DNA of 64,000 nucleotides from Scalesia atractyloides (GCA_947069175.1 CAMTDV010000009.1:9867663-9931662), one strand, 5' to 3'. Shown: positions 11,779 to 23,590, counted from the first letter of the stretch. The notes: generated by a model not told the origin, from the sequence alone. Made by a program: numbers and translations.

Positions 11779-11950
11779 AAGTTCGGGCGAACTTGTTTGT
11801 TTTGCTGAGTTTTAAGACAAGTCCAGGCGTACTTGTATGTTTTCTGCGTTTAGGGGACAAGTCCATGTGGACTTGTGGTTTGTGAAGGGTTAGATGGCCC
11901 AGACAAGTTCGGGCGAACTTGTGTTATACAAGTTCGGCCGAACTTGATCT
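11779..11950 (-). promoter_or_regulatory. Upstream dyad cluster in the E1 3' LTR
   Basis: Five copies (about 11780, 11818, 11858, 11905 and 11930) lie upstream of the TATA box in transcript sense, a normal place for enhancer sites. The copy at 11857-11876 reads ACAAGTCCATGTGGACTTGT: both arms have changed relative to the consensus yet remain perfectly complementary. Confidence 0.75.
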
Positions 11951-12414
11951 GGTGGCCAAGTTTTGTTTGATTATTTCGCGTTACGAGTTCGTTCGGCGAT
12001 TCGGTTCGTATTAGATAGTTATATTAAGCGTTGTAATTGATACAATAGTGCGATTTAGCAATTAGTGCGTGCAAGAGCGTTGCGATAGCGATTATAACCA
12101 TAACATAAACAAACATAACACATATAAAAACATAATTCCACATAATTAACTGCGTTTTGCGATGCGAAGAGATAAGCGATGCGATGACACAAGTGTTTTT
12201 TAAACTATAACCCACTCGGCTCGTATAGTAGAATAACTACTTGTGATTGCGATTAAATTAGCGATCCGCTTAATAAGCGATTAGATACGATATAACTGTA
12301 AATCAACATAATTTAATTAACATAACGTTCTTATCAATTGAATCTCGGGATTACAAGGAGAGATACAACGGAAAATAAAAAGAAAATATAACAACGAATT
12401 TCCGAGTTATTACA

Positions 12415-12430
12415 GTCTCCCCTACTTTAG
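12415..12430 (-). other. E1 polypurine tract
   Basis: The complement of this stretch reads AAAGTAGGGGAGAC and lies directly before the 3' LTR. It serves as plus-strand primer in reverse transcription. The same block precedes the 3' LTRs of E2 and E3. Confidence 0.85.
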
Positions 12431-12448
12431 GAAATTTCGTCCCGAAAT

Positions 12449-15334
12449 TTAAGTAGTGTCCGTAACAAAGAGATGCAGATACTTAGCCTTCATGTCACTT
12501 TCCAATTCTCAAGTGAACTCGGCACTGCGGTTGCCTTCCCATCAGACTTTCACGATAGGGATGCGAGAGGGCCGTAATTTCTTGGTTTCTCGGTCCCTGA
12601 TTTCGACAGGCTTTTCCACGAAATGGAGAGTTTCGTTGATTTGCAAATCCTCGAGAGGTACATGGAGATTTTCTTCAGCTAGTCATTTCTTGAGGTTTGA
12701 CACGTGGAAAGTCGGATGGACGTTGTTAAGTTCCGCCGGTAGTTCGAGTCGATAGGCCACTTAGCCAATTCTTTCCAGAATCTTAAAGGGACCAACGTAT
12801 CATGGCGCTAGCTTTCCTTTTTTCCCGAAGCGGATCACTCCCTTCCAAGGTGCAACCTTTAGGAGAACGTGATCTCCACTTTGAACTGTAGGGGCTTGTG
12901 GCATTTATCGGCATAACTCTTTTGACGACTCCGAGCTTTCAAGAGATTGTCTCTGATCTGGAGGATCCTGTATGTCGTTTCTTGAATCAGCTCAGGACCG
13001 GTGATTTGTGCTTCTCTGATCTTGTGCCATGCAATAGGCGATCGACATTTTCTTCCATACAGTGCCTCAAAAGGAGCCATTTGAATGCTGGTATGATAAC
13101 TTTTATTGTACGAGAATTCAATTAAAGGTAAATGCGTATCCCAATTACCACCAAAATCTATGATGCATGCACGAAGCATGTCTTCGAGGGTGCGGATCGT
13201 GCGCTCAGTCTGACCGTCGGTTTGAGGATGAAAAGCGGTACTGAGATTGAGAGTAGTACCCAGAGCGGATTGAAAAGTCTCCCAGAGACGTGAGGTAAAG
13301 CGACCGTCGCGGTCAGAGATGATGTCACGAGGCGTCCCGTGTCGACAAATGACTTCGTTGGTATAGATTCGGGCTAATCGTTCTACCTTTAAGTCTTCTC
13401 ATATAGCAATAAAGTATGCATATTTGGTAAGAGGATCACCGATAACCCAAATGCTATCGTGACTAGAGGAAGTGCGAGGAAGTTTCGTAACGAAGTCCAT
13501 AGCTATACTCTCCCACTTCTACAACTGGATTTCGGGTTGTTCGAGTAAGCTAGAGGGCTTTTGATGCTCGGCTTTAACCTTCAAGCAGGTCAAGAACTTT
13601 GAGACGTACACGGCGATATCCTTTTTATGCCCGGTGAAGACCGTACACTTAGTACCGTAAAGGTAGTGCCGCCATATCTTCAATGCAAAAACAACTGCAC
13701 CGAGTTCGAGATCGTGGGGTGTGTAGTTTTTCTTGTAGATCTTGAGTTGTCGAGATGCATATGCGATAACCTTGTCTCGTTGCATGAGGACACAACCAAG
13801 ACCAAGATTAGAGGCATCGCAATAAACAACGAAATCGTCATTTCCGTCGGGAAGAGCGAGTACGGGAGCGTTGCATAACCTACACTTGAGAGTTTGAAAG
13901 GCTTCCTCTTGTTTGGAATCCCAAACGAAAGGTTTGTCTTTATGAGTTAAACCGGTAAGCGGAACGGCGATTTTCGAAAAGTCAGCGATGAATCGACGGT
14001 AGTAACCCGCCAATCCGTGAAAAGAACGGATTTCAGATGCATTCTTTGGCGTAATCCAACTCTTGACGGCTTCGATCTTTGCAGGGTCGACGTGAATTCC
14101 TTGACTATTAACAATATGGCCGAGAAGTTCGAGGACTAAACCGGAGATGGCGCGCGTGTTCGTCCCACGACTTCAAATAGATAAGGATATCATCGATGAA
14201 AACAATGACGAAACGATCTAAGAAGGCTTTACACACATGGTTCATCAAATCCATGAAGACCGCGGGTGCATTTGTAAGACCAAAGGGCATTTCAAAATGG
14301 CCATAACGAGTACGAAAGGCGGTTTTCAGAATATCTTCTTCCAATACGCGTAATTGATGATAACCGGAATGTAAATCGATCTTAGAAAAACAAGTAGCAC
14401 CTTGAAGCTGATCAAATAAGTCGTCAATTCGGGGAAGAGGATAACGGTTCTTTATCGTGAGTTTGTTACGTTCACGATAATCGATGCACATTCGGAAAGT
14501 TCCATATTTCTTTTTCATGAAAAGAACGGGTGCGCCCCACAGTGAAGTGCTCGGGTGTATAAAACCTTTAGCAAGAAGCTCTTGAAGTTGGCTAGATAAC
14601 TCGTGCATTTCTGACTGTGCGATATGATAAGGAGCTTTAGCAACGGGTGTAGCACCGGGAATCAAATCGATACGGAATTCAACATCGCGAGTAGGGGTAA
14701 ACCGGGTAAATCGTCGGGAAAGACCTTAGGAAATTCACAAACAACGGGGACGTCTTTAAAGGTTTTCTTTTCTTTCTCCGAGTTCTCGAATATGGGCTAG
14801 AAAAGCAACACATTGCTTTCGCAAACATTTGTGTGCTCGAGTACATGACAAAAGCATTAACTTCTTTGAGGGAGTTTCTTCGTAAACATGGAGTTGATCA
14901 CCGTTCGAGAGAGGGAAACAAATCATTTTATCGAAGCAAACAACTTCGGCATGATTTTCACGAAGAAAATCCATACCTAATATGATATCGAAGCTACCTA
15001 ATTGCATAGGTATGAGATTGATCGAGAAGATGTGGTTGTTGAGATCGAGAGAACAACCACGTAGGACGGAGTTAACAGTAACGGTTCTTCTGGTGGCGAC
15101 TTCCACATCGAAAGTATTTGGGAGTTCAGCGCGTTTACATTTTAAAACCTTTTCGAATTCTAACGATACAAAACAATTATCGGCACCAGTATCAAATAAA
15201 CATGAAGCATAAATACCATTGACAAGGAACGTACCATTGACAACATTGTTGTCGTTCTGAACCTGGCGATGATTATGATTAAAGGCTCGTTCACACGCAC
15301 CCTGTTGTTGCTGAGGCTGTGGTGGTGGCTGCTG
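12449..15334 (-). pseudogene. E1 pol pseudogene (protease, RT, RNase H, integrase, chromodomain)
   Basis: Protease shows the catalytic DTGA motif (about 15130). RT shows FGLTNAP and the active-site FIDD (about 14190-14200). RNase H shows YCDASNLGLG. Integrase is recognised by VSKFLTC and GRKCRSP. The frame breaks at about 14125, where some 25 codons after the RT palm are missing. RNase H ends abruptly and joins integrase zinc-domain sequence near 13620, so the RNase H end and integrase start are deleted. The C-terminus (about 12450-12650) keeps a diverged chromodomain-like segment, also with stops. No functional polyprotein is possible. Confidence 0.88.
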
Positions 15335-16534
15335 CTACGGCTCTTGCTTGACGACATGGTTTGGGCAGGCGTTGCTGAAGTGATTCGGGTCACCGCACGT
15401 GTAACAAGCGGGGGCCTGAATTGCTGGTGCTGGCGGTACTTGGTTAACGGGAGCAGCATTGATAGGAGCTGGCGGAGCTGCGAGAGCAGGAGGAGCTTCC
15501 TGACGAGGACCAGTACGATAATGCACCGTGAAATGACCATAAACATTGCAGTTGGCGTAAAAGTGGCAGTTTCCTCCAACTGCGTGGTGATATGTGCACT
15601 TAGAGCACAGTGGGTGAGGTCCTGTGTACGCACGCTTAGCAGCTGGTGCGTTTGGAGTAGCGACTTGACGAGGCTGAGAGCTTGGAGCGGGGACCATTGC
15701 GCAGTTTTTGTTGTTTCCCTTGCACTTGCGATTCTAGTTACTTGTTTTGGGGACTTGAGGTGGAGCAATATCGATGCTTGGCTCAGTGGTAGCTTGGCTG
15801 AGATTCATGGTCAAGTTTTTTAAATAACCAGTTTGAACCCGTTTGTCGTTGATCTCAGCGGCGATCTGGTAAGTTTCCTCGATGGTAGTGGGTCGAGCTG
15901 CTTGAACAAAGTCGGCTATGCAATCTGGTAAGGCGCGGAGATACTTCTTAATTGCCTTTTCGGTAATATCCACCTGACCTGGGCAGATAAGGCTGAGCTG
16001 TTTGAAGCGAGCGGTGAGACCAGCATTGTCACCACCATTTTGCTTGATACCCCAAAACTCATTTTCCAACTTCTGGATTTTGTGAGGTGGGCAGAACTCT
16101 TTGATCATTAGCTCCTTAACTTCTTCCCACGCGAGAGAGTAAGCTTCGTCGTGACCGTGCCTGTTGCGCTCGGCGGTCCACTAGTCAAGTGCCCTTGACT
16201 GAAAGACTCCAATGGCGTTAAAAATGCGGAGATTTTTAGGGCATCCGCTTTGTCTGAAGGTGACTTCAATCGAATCGAACCAATGAAACAACTTGGTTGG
16301 TCCGTCTTCACCGGTGAAGGCTGCAGGACCACAGGCTTTAAATTGCTTGAAGTTGAAGCGGGATTTTGGAGCATCATTCTTGGAATCAACTGATGAGTTG
16401 CTGTTGACCACATGTATTTCGCTAACGATTTGCGGGATCACCTTAGCCATTTCCTTGTCTACAAGGGAGGCGATGCGTTTGTCAGCGTTGTTGCACTGAG
16501 CGGTGTGGCGAGTGTGAGATCCCATTGATGCCAT
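15335..16534 (-). pseudogene. E1 gag pseudogene
   Basis: It starts MASMGSHTRH and stays in one frame, but stops interrupt it near 16181 (where a tryptophan codon is expected in the conserved WW region) and near 15734. The retrotransposon gag core (LFHWFDSIEVTF, EFCPPHKIQKLENEFW) is clear. The CCHC zinc knuckle CYTCGDPNHFSNAC, near the 3' end, is intact. Gag forms the virus-like particle and the knuckle binds element RNA. The stops make it non-functional unless read through. Confidence 0.85.
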
Positions 16535-17605
16535 CTACATAAAGGATTTGAATGGATGAGATTCGATTATAATAGGTTTATGTTTAAAAGTTTATTATTA
16601 TTATTAGGCACAAAATCACTTAAGCACGTAAGCACATAAGCACATAATTCACGTAAGCATATACTTTGCACGTATTCACCTTCTTATAAGTACAGCGTAG
16701 AGCATTCGAGATGCGATATATAAGCGAAATAAGCGAGATAAGCGAGTAATACCGCGTATGAGGCACGAATGTCCTCATGAGCGTAGACTAGTTGCGCGAT
16801 TAGTTTGGTTGGTGTATTAATTAGCTTTTTAGATTTCGAGAGTTGTGCGAGTTGTGCATGCTTTATAAAGCGAAGAGCGATAAAGCGAGAAATCGATAAT
16901 ACGATAAATCAGTAAAGCGAGAAATCAAATAAGCGAAAATCTTCAAAACATAAATAATAATAAACTCGATGATGCGTAAATCGACGATAATAAGCTTAAA
17001 TCAACTGGGAGCGTCCTGGGTTTTGAGACGTTGACTACCCAAAGTGGTTCAAAAATTCTCCGAGTTCGGACACACGATTTGGCCTAATAGACAAATGCTC
17101 TCGCCCTACAACGATTAACGGCATTTATCGTTCCAGTTACATCGTGTTCCGAGTCATCGAAATAATCGAGACTTTGGTGAGATTGAAAATCAAAGAGCGG
17201 AACTAGTTATTAAGATGCAGGTTTCACCCCTAACTTAACAACTTCATTCCTAGTTGTAATTATGCTCACCGATCAAATCGGGAGTTCCACTAGATAGAAA
17301 TGGAGATTTCCGTCGAGGTTTGTATATCACTCCTAACTCAACGAAGGTATCTCGTGGATAGAGAATGCGTGGAGTGAATGATCTTATCGAGAGTTCTCGG
17401 TTTTCGCACCTAATCTCAACTTGATAACTCGTTTTGTGTGGTACGAGCGTTTCCAAGCATGTATATTGTGTTAGCCTTAGGAAAGGCATATTTAAGCATT
17501 CATGGCAAGTGGTTTAAGCATTTAAGTCAAAGATTGGTCAAATTGAGTACTTAGACCGTGGACTAGGTCGAACATGGCAATTCTATCTAATTCCCTACAG
17601 TTATG
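16535..17605 (-). other. E1 untranslated leader
   Basis: About 1.07 kb between primer site and gag start with no gene. It is rich in 'aagcga/gcgata' words (16620-16990), an imperfect short repeat. Confidence 0.7.
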
Positions 17606-17617
17606 GCTCTGATACCA
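17606..17617 (-). other. E1 primer-binding site (tRNA-iMet)
   Basis: The complement reads TGGTATCAGAGC, matching the 3' end of plant initiator tRNA-Met, three bases from the 5' LTR. Confidence 0.92.
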
Positions 17618-17620
17618 ATC

Positions 17621-17671
17621 TGTCACACCCCAACCGTTGGCGGAATCATCGGGGCGCGACACTAGGCGAAC
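17621..17671 (-). repeat. E1 5' LTR, outer fragment before E2
   Basis: 51 bp, complement of ...GGTTGGGGTGTGACA. It matches 10081-10131 and stops at the E2 target duplication CGAAC. The LTR resumes at 26440. Confidence 0.92.
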
Positions 17672-17854
17672 TGTAACATCCGTAAAAAAACGGGTTAACC
17701 AAACCCGCTTCGTTTATTAACCGAACAACCAGTTAAAAATTTAGTTGCGTATTTAATGCTCAAATTAATTTTAAACGATACATAATTAATAAGTATATTA
17801 GAATATAAATATTTGAAAATGTATTAAAAATAGTGAATGAAAAATAAAATGCTG

Positions 17855-17929
17855 AAGCCGGGTTTCGAACACGGGTCAGCCGAATATTCACAAAGTCTTA
17901 ACTCTCACTCGCCCAACCACTCCGCCACT
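17855..17929 (-). other. Reversed tRNA-like unit, E2 5' LTR
   Basis: Read on the minus strand it starts GTGGCGGAGTGGTTGGGCGA, like the D-arm of Ser/Leu tRNAs, and ends with the B-box-like GTTCGAAACCCGGC, about 75 nt in all. T-rich sequence follows on that strand. It is present in all LTR copies of the family. It is not a functional tRNA: no normal acceptor stem is seen. Confidence 0.6.
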
Positions 17930-18780
17930 TGTGTTGTTTGGTTACATATTGAAACAATTAATACATAAAATAAATCTGGAAATAAAACCCAGTTACACAG
18001 CGCGCCCAAATCCGCTGACGCCGGAAAATCCGACGATTTCGTCAATCATCGTCGGTTACCTTTGACTTAACGTAAGAATTAACAACGCCATCGGTTATAA
18101 CCGATGTCCAGTCCTCGACATTAGTCATAACCGCCGGAGAATTTTTGACTAACGAATCAAGACGGTAATCAGACACAATTCGTCGATGTTCGTCCCTATA
18201 AATACACACTCTAACCTCTGATAACCTTTTCGCTCACAATCACACCAATTCTCGACGCAATTTCACTCGCCGGAAAATCTCTGCAAGTCGCCAGAAAACC
18301 GAGACTTTCATCTACACGGTAAATACCTCGACTTTTTCTGTTTTAACCCATTGTTAGATTATTACTAACATCAATCCCTCACCCAGAATCTATTCCAGAC
18401 GACGTTGCCGGATTTTCTGTTTTCGCCGGAAAACTTCTGAAAGTTCCAGAATCTCGCTGTTTGCCGGTATGATCATTTAAACCTACTGATAATCGTTGCT
18501 CAGTAGTTCAATCTCATATCTAATCAATCAATCTGATTTTTGAATCCGAACAGGGGGACTTCAAAAAACAGAGCCGACGAACTTTGCCGGATTTCTGAAG
18601 AAGACAATCTGCCCGGTACAATCAATCCCCAAACCCTTTCTGTTCAATACATTACGATTGCTCATAATGTTCGTTAACCGAATTAAACAAGAAACAGTTA
18701 GTTAACCGTTGTCTGTGTTTTGAACGAAGAAGACGAAGTCGTGTATGTTATAAGATTAATTAAAATCGGTATTATAAACG

Positions 18781-19246
18781 GGTTAGACACATAGTCCAGC
18801 GGTTGACTGTGTGCAAACAATATGCATACGTCCCGAGTTTGATCCTTGACACACACACATTCGCTGTAATAAAATGTCTTTTTTAACTGAACCGGATCCA
18901 TACCAGTAAGATGTTAAGTATAATAAAAACCAGAATATTTACCAAGTTAGACACACAGTCCAGCGGTGGACTGTGTGCTAAACTAAACCACAGGTCCCGG
19001 GTTCGAGACCTGTGGCGAGTACCGAGTTGATGCAATTAAATCCTTTTTAAAATAAATGATTTTCGGATTAACTTAATTAGTGTATAAATATAATTAAAAA
19101 CATAAATATTTCGGGTTAGACACGTAGCTCAGTTGGTAGAGCTGCGTGCACGCGTACGGGAGGTCACGGGTTCTAGTCTCACCCAGCGCACATATATAAG
19201 CGACCGGACCGGTCAACGGTCAACGGTCAAAAGTCAACATTTTTTT
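18781..19246 (+). other. Three tandem tRNA-like (Pol III-type) units, E2 5' LTR
   Basis: Unit 1 (18781-18850): A-box TAGTCCAGCGG, B-box GAGTTTGATCC, T6 at 18879. Unit 2 (18945-19018): CAGTCCAGCGG, GGTTCGAGACC, T5 at 19044. Unit 3 (19113-19190): TAGCTCAGTTGG, GGTTCTAGTCTC, T7 at 19240. Starts are 164-168 bp apart. The A- and B-box consensus and T-run terminators are established Pol III signals. The hairpin around the A-box is longer (8-10 bp) than a tRNA D-stem, so these are tRNA-derived or tRNA-mimicking rather than tRNA genes. They lie ~580-1000 bp downstream of the TATA box. Confidence 0.7.
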
Positions 19247-20221
19247 ATTATTTTTATTTATTTATTTAATTTAAAAATCAATTAAAAATACTTAAAAATA
19301 ATGTTTTTAAAGTTAGAAATAGCCTTAAACTCACAAAAATATATCCAAAAATCCTATTAAAATAGTTAATAAAATCCACATACTTACCGTACCTTTTCGT
19401 TATTAATTAGGTTAGTTATTCCTCGTCGATCAATCCTCTAAACTCGTGCGCATTCAACATCTTCAAGCAAACGCACCCAATGTGAGTGAATCTTACAACT
19501 CCCCTTTTTATTACATGTTTTGGGGTGTATCATGTGTCGCTTAAACTAATTCGTTAATTCAAACTCGTGCTATACCATATTATGATCTAAACTTAGAATG
19601 TAAATATTGTTTGTAGTTATGTATTACATATATTCAAGTTGTATGCAAATTATTTGTTAGGCCCATCAGTTCCTGGTGGGAGACGAGTTGAACAACGCGT
19701 GCCTAAAAACTCATTCATTAGGCCCATCAGTTCGTAGAACAACGCGTGCCTCAAAACTCATTCATTAGGCCCATCAGTTCCTCGTGGGAGACGAGTTGAG
19801 CAACGCGTGCCTCAAAACAATCTATTATTGTATGTGTGTGCATTATTTAATATTAAGTGTTTTGTGAATAAGTTTACATCTATATTTACTCATATGTGGT
19901 TATGCACTTTATTTTATAATCAATTCAATAAACTTGTTCAAATGTTTTTCATAGGATTCACTCACCAACTTTTTGTTGATCCAAAAACCATTTTTACACA
20001 TGATACAGGTGAACAGGATGAAGCAAGGAAAACATAGGAAATGCCTTAGAAGAAAATAATGAAGTCTAGAAAGATGTGTGGAACATGTTTTAATTATGAT
20101 TGTATGATCTCCTTTAAATTGTAATAATAAATATGAAACATTATAATAAATGTCATGAGCTTTGATGAAACCCAATCATGCCCCGATCACCTTTTCCGCT
20201 GCGGGTCGGGGTGTGACAGAT

Positions 20222-20233
20222 TGGTATCAGAGC
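20222..20233 (+). other. E2 primer-binding site (tRNA-iMet)
   Basis: TGGTATCAGAGC, four bases after the 5' LTR end. Confidence 0.93.
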
Positions 20234-21063
20234 TTTTGACTATAGGGATATAGGATAGGTTATTAGACCCTTAGAGCCTATACTATAGTTGATTAGATTT
20301 TAATTGTTTATGTGGTTATATGCAAACTCATGATGTTTATTTCTTTCATATTTATTACATACACAAATGCATGCAAACACTTCCGATACTACATTTTGTG
20401 ATACATAGTGGATTATACTTACAGTCAAACATAAATACTTACATACATAATCATCAAACATATTTCAATGTTCACATATTCGAATCATCTTCATACTTCC
20501 GTTACTCAAGATTTTGTCGCATTTTTTATTTTTCAAATCTCATCAAAGTGAGTTCTGCGACGGGCATGTAGTAACTGTAAGGGTACCAGTACCGGTAGTC
20601 GGAACGTCCTGTCTAGGTTGGCATTCGTATAAATCCAATATAACGGACCAGTTTGCCTACCTGGGGACTAACGATGAGGGTACAAAGGACCTATTAGGCC
20701 AAAGCATGCCACACCAAACGTCGTTCGAACTAACCCCACTTTGAGGTGTCACCGTGTCCACACCTGGATACATTCTGAATATCATACGTTACATACATAT
20801 TTCTCGATCTTCTCCGGGTTTTAGTGTACGTAACCAGGCTAACACATGCCAACCATATGAAAAACCCGGTGATCATGGTGGCCCACATGATTACGAAGGT
20901 GAAGTATGGCGGCATGCAAGGCCCAATTACGAGCAAAGCCCAAGACATCCTATGGATGTAGTAGATTTATTATGCTATGTTTATTTTATGAATGTTCATT
21001 CCTAAATACGACACATGATCCCAAAAACATCCAACTCATACTCTTGATATGTATTCCTTGTAG
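20234..21063 (+). other. E2 leader, conserved with E3
   Basis: Non-coding. The block 20540-20780 ('gacgggcatgtagtaactg', 'ggtaccagtaccggtagtcg') is closely matched in the E3 leader (40795-41020), although sequence elsewhere is less similar. The conservation suggests an RNA function such as packaging; that is inference. Confidence 0.65.
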
Positions 21064-22406
21064 ATGTCTTCTAATTCCGCTCGTAGGAAGATGAGAGCAG
21101 GAAAAGATCGAGAGCGTATGGCTGCCCAAATCGCTCAACAAATGGCTGCAGTGATACCCAACATTGTAGTTCAAGTCCAACAAGCCCTTACTGTAACCCC
21201 GTCAATCAAGAAAATCAAAACATTGTCAATCCTCCCCCAAAAACCACTAAATGCACCTACAAGCATTTCAAATCCTGTGATCCTCCAAAATACGAAGGAA
21301 CGGAAGGTGTCACCGCTCTCCTCCATTGGTTTGAAGAAATGGAAAACACTTTTCTAAATTGCGATTGCCCCGATGATCCCAAAGTGCGATATGCTACTGG
21401 TCGTTTACTTGGAATAGCACTTACTTGGTGGAATACAGAGAAGGCCAAACGAGGTGTTGAAGATGCTATGACTTTAACTTGGGAAGAGTTGAAGGAAATC
21501 ATGACAAGACGGTTTTGCCCAAGGAGTGAAATCAAGAAATTAGAGGATGAGTTCTATTCGTTGAAACAAAAGGAAGGCGACCACACCACGTACAACAAAA
21601 GATTCCTCGAGTTAAATCAAATGGTTCCCAACTTGTTCACTCTCCTCTACCGTTTGATCGAGCACTACATTCGAGGTCTTCCTTCAAAAATTCAAGACTC
21701 TGTAATAAGTACCACACCTGCAACTTTGGAAGCAGCTATGGAGTTAGCTACAGAGCTCACCGAAAACCGCATGCGGAATAAAGACTTCAAGGAGGAGAGG
21801 AAGAAGGATAAAGCATCGATTGAGACCTCAAACTCCACCCAAACCGAATCCCCTTCTCAACCCATTTCTAAGAGAAAAAGAGTTGGGCAACTTTTCGCTG
21901 TCACTCAACGCAACCAACCAATTTCACAAGCCATACCCCTCCAAGCTATCCCAATCACTCAAGTAGCACCCAACTCAACTTACCCAACTAAGAAACCTTA
22001 CCTTGGACCTCACCCTCGATGTAACACCTGTTTTTATCACCATCCATCTACCTTACCTTGTCGACTATGTGCGAATTGTGGACGCTATGGTCATTTGAGC
22101 AAGGTTTGCCGCAGCTCTCAAAACCAAACCTCACCCCCTACTCAAAACATGATCCAAACCTATCAACAACCCCAATACTCCATGTTACCTTATGTTCGAG
22201 CTTGATTTAATTGTGGCGACCCTACCCACTTTAGAAACACGTGCCCTTGATTGGTTAACATCATAAACGCCCAAGCTCAAGCAAACCCAGTTAACCAAGA
22301 AAATCAAGGAAATCTAACCACTAGGCCACCAGCAAGAGGAAGAGTTTTCAACATCAACGCCAATCCTGTTGAAGATAATGACGGCCCAAACGAACCACCC
22401 AACTAG
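21064..22406 (+). pseudogene. E2 gag pseudogene
   Basis: It starts MSSNSARRKMRAGKDRER. A frameshift near 21200 moves the rest to another frame, which then runs to 22205. That part matches the E3 gag core (LLHWFEEMENTF, ALTWWNTEK, TRRFCPRSEIKKLEDEF). A TGA at 22203-22205 replaces the first cysteine codon of the zinc knuckle (remaining ...NCGDPTHFRNTC), and further stops follow. Because most of gag stays open, loss of function looks recent or gag function was not needed in cis. Confidence 0.82.
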
Positions 22407-22544
22407 TCTCCTTCACCAAAAATCAAGATTCAACTCCAACCGCTTCGTTTTTATGTTTTTCTTTATGTTATCTCAATCTTCACGTATCTCAATTATAAAT
22501 TGGAATTTTATCCAAGAATCTTAATGCGAATTACTATTTCAGTT

Positions 22545-23590
22545 TTGTTTTATACTTATTGATTTAACATTCATATCATCATACATCTCAACGTATTTCA
22601 ATCTAATCATTTAAAGAAGTTGGGTTATGTCTCACTTCTACATAGACTAACCTCTCCATCATAACAAACGAGAGAGGTACTGTCATCATTCAAACATGTA
22701 TACTATCAGAATTAAGACTCAAGCTTTGGTTGATTGTGTTTGTTTATGTTTTAGAGTCACATAGAACTAATCATAACTTATGGATAAAGCCAATGAAAAT
22801 TTGACAAGAATATGGTGGATAAGCCGCTGGTACTTCCTATATATAAGTATTCTTGCCAAAGGATTAGAGGCATTATCAGGCGGTTATGAGAAGTTCCATG
22901 TAGGATTTAGTATTGTCTTGGTTGAAGTTTGTTTTATACTCACTGATTTAGCATTCATATCATCTCATCATTTAAAGAAATTGGATTATGTTCTATTTCT
23001 ACATAGACTAACCTCTCCATCATAACAAACGAGAGAGGTACTGTCACCATTCAAACATGTATACTATCAGAATTAGGACTCAGACTTTGGTTGTTGTGTT
23101 TATTTATGTTCTAGAGTCACATCATAGAACCAATCATAACTTACTGATAAAACCAATGAAAATTTGACAAGAATATGGTGGATACGCCGCTGGTACTTCC
23201 TATATATAAGTATTCTTGTCAAAGGATCAGAGGCATTGTCAGGCGGTTATGAGAAGTTCCATGTAGAATTTAGTAATATCTTGGTTGAAGTTTGTTTTAT
23301 ACTCACTGATTTAGCATTCATATCATCTCATCATTTAAAGAAATTGGACTGTGTCACCATTCAAACATGTATACTATCAGAATTAGGACTCAGACTTTGG
23401 TTGTTGTGTTTATTTATGTTCTAGAGTCACATCATAGAACCAATCATAACTTACTGATAAAACCAATGAAAATTTGACAAGATATGGGGGATACGCCGCT
23501 GGTACTTCCTATATATAAGTATTCTTGCCAAAGGATTAGAGGCATTGTCAGGCGGTTATGAGAAGTTCCATGTAGGTTTTAGTATTAGAA
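22545..23590 (+). repeat. Tandem repeat replacing pol in E2
   Basis: A ~360-bp unit ('tcattcaaacatgtatactatcagaatta' region) begins at 22678 and 23038, then at 23351 after a 48-bp-shorter copy. A partial earlier copy starts at 22545. The short frames in it (for example 22780-23025 and 23164-23424) are the same non-conserved frame repeated and are not considered genes. Confidence 0.8.

Larger units (their letters stand above)
10081..12414 (-). repeat. E1 3' LTR (left copy)
   Basis: 2334 bp with TG...CA ends. A TATA box (complement of TATTTATAG, 11741-11749) lies about a third of the way in from the sense start. Two clusters of the CAAGTTCGCCCGAACTTG dyad occur: 11779-11950 upstream of TATA, and 10932-11186 well downstream, in what should be transcribed leader. 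Confidence 0.92.
17672..20218 (+). repeat. E2 5' LTR
   Basis: 2547 bp. The TATA box CTATAAATA is at 18196-18204. Upstream is a reversed tRNA-like unit; downstream are three forward tRNA-like units. Nearer the 3' end are three copies of a ~45-bp unit ('aggcccatcagttc...acgcgtgcct', 19659-19815). Confidence 0.92.

Noticed and set aside
13627..13878. Additional plus-strand gene within E1 pol
   Set aside because: Antisense frame to RNase H with no independent support.
15269..15823. 184-residue plus-strand frame
   Set aside because: Shadow of the minus-strand E1 gag (proline/alanine-rich region and zinc knuckle) with no domain of its own.
19113..19190. Genuine tRNA gene
   Set aside because: A- and B-boxes fit, but no proper acceptor stem pairs and the D-arm hairpin is too long. 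The unit is repeated in every LTR of the family.
22780..23424. Two similar ~85-residue frames as a duplicated small gene
   Set aside because: They are the same stretch of a non-coding tandem repeat, start at arbitrary ATGs and differ by indels.
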